Source: CAJGBR01 sp045637425
Lineage (GTDB): Bacteria; Bacteroidota; Bacteroidia; Bacteroidales; Rikenellaceae
NCBI GenBank assembly: GCA_045637425.1
Contig: JAZTZL010000003.1
Location: forward strand, 1 to 47,312
Direction: 5' to 3'
Length of the DNA: 47,312 nt
Part shown: piece after piece, positions 9,327 to 16,610 of the stretch
Numbering within the stretch: the stretch's first letter is position 1
Layout: the number at the start of each line of letters is the position of its first letter
Translations under genes and position numbers: made by a program
The notes under the pieces: model-generated
The model's database searches: none
Seen by the model: only the letters and a program-made list of their open reading frames with translations
Told to the model about the DNA's origin: nothing

Positions 9327-10562
9327 ATGACAAATACAACTAGTTCAGCCCAAAAGTTTTGGGCATTAGATTGGATTGAAAGTTTATTCGAAGGGGCAAA
9401 TATTGCGAGCAGCATTGTTGATACAATAACATTTGTTGCTGCGTGTTTCATTTTGCTATTTTTAGCGTGGGTTGTCAATTGGGTTTGCAACAAGATTATA
9501 CTGAAGGCCATTATGAAAGGCATCAGACACACTTCGACTAAGTGGGACGACAGACTCGAAGAGCGAAAATTCTTCTCGCGAGCAATTAAACTGATTCCCA
9601 TCATAATAATACTGATGTTCGTAAAAACCATATTCTCAGGCTATAACGAACAAACACTAAAAATTTGCGATATTATTTTGTGGTCAATTCTGACCTTTAT
9701 GCTGGTGCGCACGATATGTTCATTTTTAGATGCGACCAACGACATCTACGAAAGTCGAATGCCCGAGCAGACAATCAAAGGCTACATTCAGAGTGCCAAA
9801 ATAATTCTCTATATTATCGGAGGGATTCTCGTCTTTATGCTGATTTTCGACAAACACCCCGCAGACCTATTAGTCGGACTCGGTGCCGGAGCCGCAATCA
9901 TCACCCTTGTCTTTAAGGATACCATTCTCGGATTTGTAGCCTCGATACAATTGTCTGCTCAGGATATGGTTCGCAAGGGCGACTGGATTGAAATCCCATC
10001 AGCTTCGACCGACGGCGTAGTAACCGAAATAAACCTCAACAGTGTGAAAGTTCAGAATTGGGACAATACACTTTCATTGATTCCAATTTACAAACTTGTC
10101 AGTGAGCCATTCACGAATTGGCGCAATATGGAGGAGAGCGACGGACGTCGATTCAAACGCCCACTGATGATTAATATCCTTAGTGTAAGAGCATTAACCC
10201 CGCAAGAAGTAGACGAAATAAAAAGTCACCCGTGGATTGCACCGCTGGCAGAACAGATTCAGGCAATGAACGATGCAAACAACAGCAACCCATTCATTAC
10301 CAATCTGGCATTCTACCGCAACTACGCTGAAGTATACCTGCGAACAAACCCCAACATCAATGAAAAATTACCGATCTCGGTGCGCTATCTCCAGTCGAGC
10401 GAGAACGGCTTGATGATGGAAATTTACGCATTTACGGCAGAAAAAGGCTTTGTCAATTATGAAAAAAAGGTCGCCGATGTATTCGACAACCTTATTGCTG
10501 TAGCCCGACTTTTCCACGTCGAACTCTATCAACGTCCTGCGGCAGTCAGACCCGTAGTATAA
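9327..10562 (+). CDS. MscS-family mechanosensitive channel
   Basis: A 411-aa membrane protein with an N-terminal region of about four hydrophobic helices, followed by the MscS pore helix and beta domain. The pore-lining segment is glycine/alanine rich (LVGLGAGAAIITLVFKDTI), followed by GFVASIQLSAQDMVRKGDWIEIP, the standard TM3/beta-domain junction of the family. Such channels release solutes on hypo-osmotic shock. An in-frame TTG lies upstream at 9285, but I chose the ATG at 9327 because the frame before it shows no family similarity. The last 34 bases overlap the convergent GDP-fucose synthase gene. Confidence 0.9.
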   Translation: MTNTTSSAQKFWALDWIESLFEGANIASSIVDTITFVAACFILLFLAWVVNWVCNKIILKAIMKGIRHTSTKWDDRLEERKFFSRAIKLIPIIIILMFVKTIFSGYNEQTLKICDIILWSILTFMLVRTICSFLDATNDIYESRMPEQTIKGYIQSAKIILYIIGGILVFMLIFDKHPADLLVGLGAGAAIITLVFKDTILGFVASIQLSAQDMVRKGDWIEIPSASTDGVVTEINLNSVKVQNWDNTLSLIPIYKLVSEPFTNWRNMEESDGRRFKRPLMINILSVRALTPQEVDEIKSHPWIAPLAEQIQAMNDANNSNPFITNLAFYRNYAEVYLRTNPNINEKLPISVRYLQSSENGLMMEIYAFTAEKGFVNYEKKVADVFDNLIAVARLFHVELYQRPAAVRPVV

Positions 10563-11614
10563 ATCTCATAGAGTTTTTCAACACCTTTTGGCAGTTCAAT
10601 TTTGTGCTGCCAGCCTAAGTTGTGCAGTTTTGACGGGTCGGTCAATTTACGAGGAGTACCATCAGGCCTGCTGGTATTAAATACGATTTCACCCTTATAA
10701 TCAACCTTTTCTGCGATAAGTTTAGCAAGTTCACCTATCGAGAGTTCCTTACCTGTACCAATGTTTATATGACAGTTTCGTGGTTCAGTCATACCCGCAC
10801 ACAAATCCGCCCAATCAACATTCTCCATCACGAATACCGACGCATCGGCCATATCCTCGCTCCAGAGAAATTCTCTAAGCGGCGTACCTGTACCCCAAAT
10901 CTCAACCGATGAGTCCGTCACGCCATATTTTTTCATTTTTTCGATTACTGCGTCAATGTTGCTGCCGTCTACACCCTCGACGGGTCGGCAGTTGAAATCC
11001 TGTCTCAGAGCCTCCATATTGCCCTCCATCAGACATTTCCCGAGATGGAATTTTCTCAACATTGCAGGCAATACGTGTGATTTCTCCAAATCGAAATTAT
11101 CTCCAGGTCCGTAGAGATTCGTGGGCATTACGGCAATGAAGTTTGTGCCGTACTGCATATTGTACGACTCGCACATCTTCAGCCCCGCGATTTTACTGAT
11201 GGCGTAAGGTTCGTTTGTGTACTCCAGCGGCGAAGTCAGCAACGCATCTTCTGCCATCGGCTGCTGAGCATCTCTCGGATAGATACAGGTCGAACCCAAA
11301 AACAGCAATTTTTTCACGCCACTCAGATAAGCCTGGTGAATCACATTGGCAGCCAGAATGATATTTTCGTAGATGAACTGCGCACGATAGGTATTATTGG
11401 CCATAATTCCGCCCACCTTTGCAGCAGCAACGAATACATACTCGGGGCGTTCTGCAGCAAAAAACTCTGCCGTAGCACGCTGGTCGGTCAAATCCAACTG
11501 CGAGTGTGTGCGAGTGATGATATTAGTGTATCCCTTTGCTCGCAGGTTTCGCTCTATGGCACTGCCAACCAATCCTCTGTGGCCTGCTACATATATTTTT
11601 GCATCTTTATTCAT
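10529..11614 (-). CDS. fcl: GDP-L-fucose synthase
   Basis: Short-chain dehydrogenase that converts GDP-4-keto-6-deoxy-D-mannose to GDP-L-fucose with NADPH, a precursor for fucosylated surface glycans. The Rossmann motif GHRGLVGSAI is at residues 11-20, the catalytic Ser/Cys region GSTCIYP at 107-113, and Tyr137-x3-Lys141 within YAISK. At 361 aa it is about 40 residues longer than the E. coli enzyme, with an extra charged segment around residues 190-220 as in Bacteroidales homologues. The partner Gmd is not in the window. It follows tsaB by 14 bases, so the two probably share a transcript. Confidence 0.95.
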   Translation of the reverse strand: MNKDAKIYVAGHRGLVGSAIERNLRAKGYTNIITRTHSQLDLTDQRATAEFFAAERPEYVFVAAAKVGGIMANNTYRAQFIYENIILAANVIHQAYLSGVKKLLFLGSTCIYPRDAQQPMAEDALLTSPLEYTNEPYAISKIAGLKMCESYNMQYGTNFIAVMPTNLYGPGDNFDLEKSHVLPAMLRKFHLGKCLMEGNMEALRQDFNCRPVEGVDGSNIDAVIEKMKKYGVTDSSVEIWGTGTPLREFLWSEDMADASVFVMENVDWADLCAGMTEPRNCHINIGTGKELSIGELAKLIAEKVDYKGEIVFNTSRPDGTPRKLTDPSKLHNLGWQHKIELPKGVEKLYEIYTTGLTAAGR

Positions 11615-11628
11615 TGCTCACAAAAAAA

Positions 11629-12339
11629 TCAGAAAAACTTCTTATTCGACTTGTTAATCATAAAGTCCTTGAGGTAGAAGGGCTCGAAATAGGCCGTATC
11701 CACAAATTCGCCACGATTGAACATCTCGAACGATTCGGCAACCATTCCACGAGCCGAAGGCTGCACGTCCCAATACTTGAGATTAAGTCTTGAGAGCGGC
11801 TCGACACACTTTGCAGCGCCACTGCCAAATATAACCAGCTCGCGACCATCGTTAAATTGTCCGAAACTATTTTCATCAATTATCTCAGCCGACACAGGTG
11901 TAAGTTCTTTCAGGTCGAAAGAAAAGAGTTGTGTGTAAACCTCCATTCTGCGAGCATCAATCATAGGACAAAAAACGGCTTGCTCGGGATTTTCCACCTC
12001 GAGCAAACCTGCTTCAAAATCTTCCAGAGCAACCCTCGCCATAGACTTCAGACTCGGAACCGCAATGAGCGGCACTCCGACTCCATAGCACAACCCCTTC
12101 GCCATCGAGACTCCGATACGCAGCCCCGTATACGAACCCGGCCCCATACCTACGGCTACGGCATCAAGGTCATCAGCATTAATATGGTTCTCTTCGAACA
12201 GTTCCTTAATGTACACGCCCAAATCCTGAGCGTGGTTACGTTCACGCACATTCTCCCTCAGCGAGATAAGTCTTCCCGACTGGGATAATGCCACAGAACA
12301 AACCTCTGTACCTGTTTCTATATTTAAGATCAATGACAT
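11629..12339 (-). CDS. tsaB: tRNA threonylcarbamoyladenosine biosynthesis protein TsaB
   Basis: TsaB is the partner of TsaD (with TsaE) in making t6A at position 37 of ANN-decoding tRNAs. It is a degenerate member of the ASKHA fold without its own catalytic role. The 236-aa protein starts LILNIETGTEVCSVAL, the usual beta-hairpin of the phosphate-1 region, and carries the family hallmark GPGSYTGLRIG at residues 66-76, followed by a helix of the dimer interface. It is first in a two-gene unit with fcl. A TACCTTTG box lies 22 bases ahead of the start. Confidence 0.95.
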   Translation of the reverse strand: MSLILNIETGTEVCSVALSQSGRLISLRENVRERNHAQDLGVYIKELFEENHINADDLDAVAVGMGPGSYTGLRIGVSMAKGLCYGVGVPLIAVPSLKSMARVALEDFEAGLLEVENPEQAVFCPMIDARRMEVYTQLFSFDLKELTPVSAEIIDENSFGQFNDGRELVIFGSGAAKCVEPLSRLNLKYWDVQPSARGMVAESFEMFNRGEFVDTAYFEPFYLKDFMINKSNKKFF

Positions 12340-12360
12340 AATCTACACAAAATTATGCCA

Positions 12361-12368
12361 CAAAGGTA
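12361..12368 (-). promoter_or_regulatory. Predicted -7 box for tsaB-fcl
   Basis: CAAAGGTA reads TACCTTTG on the minus strand (TAnnTTTG match), 22 bases before the tsaB ATG. Confidence 0.55.
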
Positions 12369-12390
12369 CAGATTATTTTTTCAATTCGCA

Positions 12391-12564
12391 TTATTTAGCC
12401 TGGTAAAAGCATCTTTTCGGCGATTCAACCTTACCGTCCGCAATAAGTTTTTTGATTGCCTTATCCACAACAGCCTTATCAATGCCCGATGCAGTTGCGA
12501 TTTCAGCACTCTTCATTGCACGCGCTTCATTCTTCAGTACTTCGATAATTTTTTCCTCGTTCAT
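12391..12564 (-). CDS. Small winged-helix DNA-binding-like protein
   Basis: A 57-aa protein made almost entirely of one helix-turn-helix unit: helix EEKIIEVLKN, then KSAEIATASGIDKAVVDKAIKKLIADGKVES and a short beta wing (CFYQA). This looks like a MarR/ArsR-type minimal winged helix. The frame stays open upstream, but the ATG at 12564 fits the start of the domain and the preceding residues are unrelated hydrophobic sequence. Short proteins of this kind occur across Bacteroidales; the target is unknown. It sits between tsaB (downstream on the same strand) and the divergent flavoprotein gene. Confidence 0.75.
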   Translation of the reverse strand: MNEEKIIEVLKNEARAMKSAEIATASGIDKAVVDKAIKKLIADGKVESPKRCFYQAK

Positions 12565-12628
12565 AATGACTATAATTTTTAGGTTTTTCACTCTAATTTT
12601 TAACAAAAATCGCACCTTTGCGACTACA

Positions 12629-12636
12629 CAAAGTTA
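12629..12636 (-). promoter_or_regulatory. Predicted -7 box for the 57-aa winged-helix gene
   Basis: CAAAGTTA reads TAACTTTG on the minus strand, 64 bases before the ATG at 12564. Confidence 0.45.
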
Positions 12637-12677
12637 AAAAAATAATCCTCATATTTCATATTCTGATGACGTTTTTT

Positions 12678-12685
12678 TACTTTTG
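12678..12685 (+). promoter_or_regulatory. Predicted -7 box for the flavoprotein operon
   Basis: TACTTTTG fits TAnnTTTG. It lies 42 bases before the ATG at 12728, which supports that start over the in-frame codon at 12683 that falls inside the box. Confidence 0.55.
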
Positions 12686-12727
12686 CAGTATAATATTTGT
12701 AAATCAATACTACAAAAACATTCTGTA

Positions 12728-13975
12728 ATGAGAGAATTCGACCTTATAGTAATCGGCGGAGGCCCTGCCGGAATGATGGCTGCCGGAACAGCGGCACGCC
12801 GCGGACACAACGTAGCACTGCTCGAAAAGATGGAAAAACTCGGGCGCAAGTTGCGAATCACGGGCAAGGGACGATGTAACCTTACAAACAGCAAACCTCA
12901 AGCCGAAATACTCGAGAAGGTTCGCGCGAATGCCGAATTCTTTGCACACTCGCTCAACGAATTCTCAAACCTCGACACAATCGATTTCTTCGAGCGCAAC
13001 GGACTCGAAATCAGCATCGAACGCGGCAGCAGAGTATTCCCAGCCAGCGGCAAGGCTTGGGACGTAGCCGATTGTCTGAAGGATTGGATTGAAGAGTCGG
13101 GCGTAAATGTTTTCTGCAACAGCAAGGTTACAGCCATCGAGCGAAACGGAAATATCGGATTCAAACTCACCGTAAACGAAAAGAGCGAAACGTGGAGTTA
13201 TTACTGCAAAAAGATAATCATCGCCACAGGTGGCGTATCCTATCCGGCGACGGGTTCGACCGGCGACGGATATATGTTCGCCAATAAATTGGGACACAAC
13301 ATCGAAGAGGTACGCCCTGCTTTGGTAGCACTCGAAACTGACAAAAAATATCTGCCTGAACTGAAACGTCTTGAGCTCAAGAATGTCAATCTCGACCTTA
13401 TTATAGATGGCGAGTCGATTGACGAACGCTTCGGACAGATGATGTTCACAGAGTTCGGCATTGATGGTCCGATTGTGTTGCAGTTGAGCCGCCAAGTAGT
13501 AGACGCATTAATTGAAGAACGCGACGTGGTGCTGAGTCTCGACCTGAAACCAACACTGAGCAAAAAGACACTGCAGGAGAGAATAGCAAGAGAACTGCCC
13601 GAAATCTCACGCGGCGGAATGGTTAAGGTATTGCTCGAAAAGATGATGCCGCGCCCGATGATTCGCCCTATCTGCAACGAAGCCGGAGTAGATCCCAAAC
13701 TCTTCGTAGACAAACTGACCGACGAACAAAAGCTGGCATTAATCAACACAATGAAGGATTTCCGACTGAAGATTACCGATTACCGTCCGTTCGAGGAGGC
13801 AATCGTTACGGCGGGTGGCGTAGACTGCTCTCAGGTTAACCCGCGCACCCTTGAGTCGAAAATAGCAAAGGGAATCTACTTTGCTGGCGAAGTCCTTGAC
13901 ATTGACGCAGATACAGGAGGTTACAATCTTCAGATTGCATTCTCGACAGGCTACGTTGCTGGATTGCTTAAATAG
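12728..13975 (+). CDS. FAD-dependent oxidoreductase, BaiN/YhiN (HI0933) family
   Basis: A 415-aa flavoprotein. The N-terminal dinucleotide-binding motif is LIVIGGGPAGMMAAG (residues 6-20). The glycine-rich GRKLRITGKGRCNLTN segment is the signature of the HI0933/YhiN family, and the C-terminal FAD contact is GIYFAGEVLDIDADTGGYNLQIAFSTG. Some members reduce bile-acid intermediates (BaiN), but most have no proven substrate, so I call only the family. The start at 12728 gives the usual short lead-in to the Rossmann fold. The next gene begins 6 bases after the stop and is likely co-transcribed. Confidence 0.92.
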   Translation: MREFDLIVIGGGPAGMMAAGTAARRGHNVALLEKMEKLGRKLRITGKGRCNLTNSKPQAEILEKVRANAEFFAHSLNEFSNLDTIDFFERNGLEISIERGSRVFPASGKAWDVADCLKDWIEESGVNVFCNSKVTAIERNGNIGFKLTVNEKSETWSYYCKKIIIATGGVSYPATGSTGDGYMFANKLGHNIEEVRPALVALETDKKYLPELKRLELKNVNLDLIIDGESIDERFGQMMFTEFGIDGPIVLQLSRQVVDALIEERDVVLSLDLKPTLSKKTLQERIARELPEISRGGMVKVLLEKMMPRPMIRPICNEAGVDPKLFVDKLTDEQKLALINTMKDFRLKITDYRPFEEAIVTAGGVDCSQVNPRTLESKIAKGIYFAGEVLDIDADTGGYNLQIAFSTGYVAGLLK

Positions 13976-13981
13976 TGGCGT

Positions 13982-14503
13982 ATGGCTCTGAAATTCACAC
14001 CGTTCAGATTATACTCAAAAATCATCTCGGCATCACGAATCAAGTATTGGCACGGATACGGAGTGCACTCTCCGTTTATGTACCGAATGGTACGCAGCGC
14101 GCTGATGAAACACAGACTTCTGAAAAAAGATGCGTTGAAGAATGTAGACTTCAACGCGTGGGGCATATGCCGCAGAGAGAGAACTATGATAAAGAATATC
14201 TTTGTAACCAACGGCTACAAGGATTTTCAGGTGGTGGATTCTCCGACTACACTCAACTCTGACACCTTGTATCTCGTACCACTGAAATGTAGCGACCAAA
14301 CTATAAATTCGCTCATATCACAAATCGATAACCAGGCAAATTGCGGAATAATTTTCGGCAATACAAACAGATCGCGCAAACGCTATGACCGTTGCAAATC
14401 CATATCCCAAAAGTTAGATTGTGTATCGTTGGCACTACACTGTATGTTCGCGATTTTCATCGACCAAGGATTGAAAAAACAGCACTACAGAATGAGAAAT
14501 TAA
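13982..14503 (+). CDS. Shortened methyltransferase-like protein (HSPF motif)
   Basis: A 173-aa protein whose two ends resemble a Bacteroidota class I methyltransferase family. The N-terminal part has YGVHSPFMYRMV (residues about 26-37), and the C-terminal part reads like the end of the fold (IIFGNTNRSRKRY, then a LALHCMFAIFIDQGLKKQHY strand). Family members are, from memory, about 250 aa. Here the glycine-rich S-adenosylmethionine loop and its acidic ribose ligand cannot be found, and the middle is short. It may be a decayed enzyme or one with a new role. It is translated behind the flavoprotein gene and followed by a terminator. The family link is by eye only. Confidence 0.55.
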   Translation: MALKFTPFRLYSKIISASRIKYWHGYGVHSPFMYRMVRSALMKHRLLKKDALKNVDFNAWGICRRERTMIKNIFVTNGYKDFQVVDSPTTLNSDTLYLVPLKCSDQTINSLISQIDNQANCGIIFGNTNRSRKRYDRCKSISQKLDCVSLALHCMFAIFIDQGLKKQHYRMRN

Positions 14504-14527
14504 GACTTTTTCATTCATCACATACCT

Positions 14528-14567
14528 ATCCAATGTGCAGTATAAATGCGCATTGGATTATTTTTTT
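14528..14567 (+). terminator. Terminator of the flavoprotein operon
   Basis: ATCCAATGTGC (14528-14538) pairs with GCGCATTGGAT (14548-14558) with one G-T pair, followed by TTA and seven T. Confidence 0.85.
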
Positions 14568-14587
14568 GAAAAAATTATCAATTTTAT

Positions 14588-14618
14588 TTTGCAGATTGGA
14601 TATTTTTTACTAATTTTA
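14588..14618 (+). promoter_or_regulatory. Predicted promoter of the small HTH gene
   Basis: TTTG at 14588-14591, a 19-base gap, then TAATTTTA at 14611-14618, one mismatch from TAnnTTTG. The ATG follows about 58 bases later. Confidence 0.45.
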
Positions 14619-14676
14619 AGCACTCAAAAGAAGAGTTTTTATTAACAACAATATTAATCTAAAAACCTGTTTTGTT

Positions 14677-14928
14677 ATGGCTGTAATAATGACATTTAAC
14701 GAACTGCGTCGTATTAAAGACAGTTTGCCGTCAGGAAGTATGCAACGCATCGCTGACGAATTGAATCTTAACGTAGAAACAGTCCGAAACTATTTCGGAG
14801 CTAGTAATTATAAAAGTGGAGACGTTGCCGGAATCCATTTCGAAGAGGGTCCTGATGGTGGTGCTGTTACTATCGATGACGACACAATTCTGAAAAAAGC
14901 ACAAGAGATTCTGGCCGAAAATGCCTAA
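14677..14928 (+). CDS. Small conserved HTH DNA-binding protein
   Basis: An 83-aa protein with a helix-turn-helix in its first half: FNELRRIKDSLPSGSMQRIADELNLNVETVRNYFG, in which MQRIADELN and VETVRNYFG look like the two HTH helices. The acidic second half (FEEGPDGGAVTIDDDTILKKAQEIL) ends in a short helix. Near-identical small proteins occur widely in Bacteroidales, which suggests a conserved housekeeping regulatory role, but I know of no assigned function. It is a single-gene unit with its own promoter and a very strong terminator. An ATG four codons in (14689) is an alternative start. Confidence 0.8.
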   Translation: MAVIMTFNELRRIKDSLPSGSMQRIADELNLNVETVRNYFGASNYKSGDVAGIHFEEGPDGGAVTIDDDTILKKAQEILAENA

Positions 14929-14945
14929 TTACTGTTGAAACAACC

Positions 14946-14992
14946 AAATAACCCGTCTGAATTGAACATCACTCAGACGGGTTATTTTTTTT
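14946..14992 (+). terminator. Strong terminator of the small HTH gene
   Basis: A 15-bp perfect stem, AAATAACCCGTCTGA (14946-14960) with TCAGACGGGTTATTT (14973-14987), and an uninterrupted T run to 14992. Confidence 0.93.
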
Positions 14993-15023
14993 ACCATTAA
15001 GACTGCATTATAGGTTTATTATA

Positions 15024-15055
15024 TTTGGAAAAAGTGAAAATGTTATTTATATTTG
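15024..15055 (+). promoter_or_regulatory. Complete promoter of the vWA-nuclease gene
   Basis: TTTG at 15024-15027, a 20-base gap, then TATATTTG at 15048-15055. Both elements match the Bacteroidales consensus exactly with proper spacing. Transcription should start at about 15060-15063. A second TATATTTG at 15020-15027 overlaps the -33 element. Confidence 0.7.
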
Positions 15056-15060
15056 CAAAA

Positions 15061-15100
15061 ATTATTGAATCGTCTTAACATTTTAAGACCTTTCAATAAT
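15061..15100 (+). promoter_or_regulatory. 40-base palindrome at the transcription start
   Basis: ATTATTGAA (15061-15069) pairs with TTCAATAAT (15092-15100), and GTCTTAA (15072-15078) with TTAAGAC (15083-15089). A 2-base mismatch (TC opposite CT) separates the two stem parts and the loop is CATT. It begins where transcription is predicted to start, so it could be an operator for a dimeric repressor or a hairpin at the very 5' end of the mRNA. It has no T run after it, so it is not a terminator. Confidence 0.85.
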
Positions 15101-15132
15101 GATAAAAACATTTAACAACTAACTCAAAGAAT

Positions 15133-16542
15133 ATGGGAAAAGTTTTTTTAAGAATTATTACAAAATTTGTAATAATTTTATTTATGAGCACAATAGCCAC
15201 GACTTATGCGACTAACACAGTTATAATTATCGACGGATCAGGATCTGTTGCGGGAATGTCTAAAGTCCGCCCTATCAACTCCATCAAGATGATTTCAAAT
15301 GAATTAACAGACTTTCTTTCAAAACTTTCTACAAAAGACACCATAACACTAATTCATTTTACAGACAAAGTTCAAGATGTATACACCTATTCTGGATATA
15401 ATTCCATAGTCCAATCCAAAATAGAATCCTTACGCTTAATTCCCAAAGGCAATACTGATTTTACGGTTGCTTTTAAAATAATTGATTCAATACCAAATTA
15501 CCGTAGGGTAATAATAATATCTGATGGTCTTAATAATTTCAGAAGTTCAACTGAAATGGTATGTAATCAACTCTTACTATTAGCAGAACGATTGAAAGGT
15601 GAAACGTATTTTCTTTTGTTAAATGAATTTGATTTAAAGGCACCTATAATAAATTTTATTTCAAACAAAGAAAACATTCACATTATAAAATCATTATCAG
15701 AGATTACTCCATTAAAGGATGTAACGATCACGACCAAAGAAAGTGTTATAAGTGATGCTAACAAGAAAGTCAAAGAAGTCAAAGAAGTCAAGCATAATAA
15801 TTATATCAACTACAAATTATTAAAAAACATCATTATCTTCATCATTGCTCTCGTACTTTTATTATTAATTGCAGACTTTTCAATTGAATTAACACCTCTC
15901 TATTTAATGAAAAACGCTGGGAAACTCCAAATGTCCATAATGTTTCTATACAACCTACCCAAAGGTCTTTTCCAGATTGTATTCAATACACTTCCTCAAA
16001 ATATGCAAGAGTTTTTGAAAAAGAATTTACCAAGCAGACAAAATTTTAATTTTGGAGAAGTTTTACCACAAAATGAGCAACAAAAAAGCATTTTGGATGA
16101 AATACAAAAGGAATCTGGCAAAAGAATTAAATATAAAAATGGTCAAATAGATTTTAGCCCTGTTTCTAGATATACAGTCAAGTTACCAGGCTCTCTTGAC
16201 AAATGTATTCCTGAAACTCTCAATCCAAGAGATAAAGTTTGTAAAGCCCAAGAAATAGCTGGAAATTTAATGTTAAAAGATAAAAAGGGAGCAAAAATCA
16301 TTGCTAATTATGTTGGGAAATCACCCTTAGATATAAATATAGATGATTATACTTGCTGGAAAGATGACGCTTTGAATTTTGGAAAGCCTAATCATAATCC
16401 ACTTACACCTCATGAAACTGTTGATGGCAAGTATATAATGTATGTGCCCAAAAAATTTCACGACGTAAACTATGGAGGTCTCAGTCATAATGGAGGGGTT
16501 AGCCTTCTTAAGGCCATTAGAATTTTTTTAGCAGAAACATAA
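15133..16542 (+). CDS. vWA-transmembrane protein with C-terminal HNH-like nuclease domain
   Basis: A 469-aa protein in three parts. Residues 1-26 are a signal peptide or anchor. Residues 28-200 form a von Willebrand A domain with a complete metal site: D34-G-S36-G-S38, T108 (in KGNTDF) and D131 (ISDG). Residues 229-247 are a membrane helix. Residues 335-469 look like the HNH-type nucleases of bacterial toxins: IDFSPVSRYTVKLP (339-352), W409, TPHE (425-428), DG (431-432), YVPKKFH (437-443) and SHNGG (451-455), in the same order as the LHH/WHH/GH-E families. The vWA part would face the periplasm and the nuclease part the cytoplasm. GC is near 30%, well below its neighbours, which suggests transfer. 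No immunity gene adjoins it. The nuclease call is by motif order only. Confidence 0.7.
   Translation: MGKVFLRIITKFVIILFMSTIATTYATNTVIIIDGSGSVAGMSKVRPINSIKMISNELTDFLSKLSTKDTITLIHFTDKVQDVYTYSGYNSIVQSKIESLRLIPKGNTDFTVAFKIIDSIPNYRRVIIISDGLNNFRSSTEMVCNQLLLLAERLKGETYFLLLNEFDLKAPIINFISNKENIHIIKSLSEITPLKDVTITTKESVISDANKKVKEVKEVKHNNYINYKLLKNIIIFIIALVLLLLIADFSIELTPLYLMKNAGKLQMSIMFLYNLPKGLFQIVFNTLPQNMQEFLKKNLPSRQNFNFGEVLPQNEQQKSILDEIQKESGKRIKYKNGQIDFSPVSRYTVKLPGSLDKCIPETLNPRDKVCKAQEIAGNLMLKDKKGAKIIANYVGKSPLDINIDDYTCWKDDALNFGKPNHNPLTPHETVDGKYIMYVPKKFHDVNYGGLSHNGGVSLLKAIRIFLAET
15769..15792 (+). repeat. Short 9-base tandem repeat within the vWA-nuclease gene
   Basis: GTCAAAGAA occurs at 15769-15777 and 15778-15786, followed by a partial copy to 15792. 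It encodes the VKE-VKE-VK linker just ahead of the membrane helix. Copy number could vary without shifting the frame. Confidence 0.7.
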
Positions 16543-16560
16543 TCAAGACAAACCCAATAA

Positions 16561-16589
16561 ATAAATGCGAGCTATTCACTCGCATTTAT
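16561..16589 (+). terminator. Terminator between the vWA-nuclease and DUF2027 genes
   Basis: ATAAATGCGAG (16561-16571) pairs perfectly with CTCGCATTTAT (16579-16589). The 11-bp stem lies between convergent genes and may act both ways, although the T tracts are short. Confidence 0.75.
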
Positions 16590-16610
16590 CTATTTGCATA
16601 TAAAATTATT

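Noticed and set aside
15061..15100. Reading the palindrome as a terminator or a mobile-element end
   Set aside because: No T tract follows it, and no partner copy or target duplication was found in the window.
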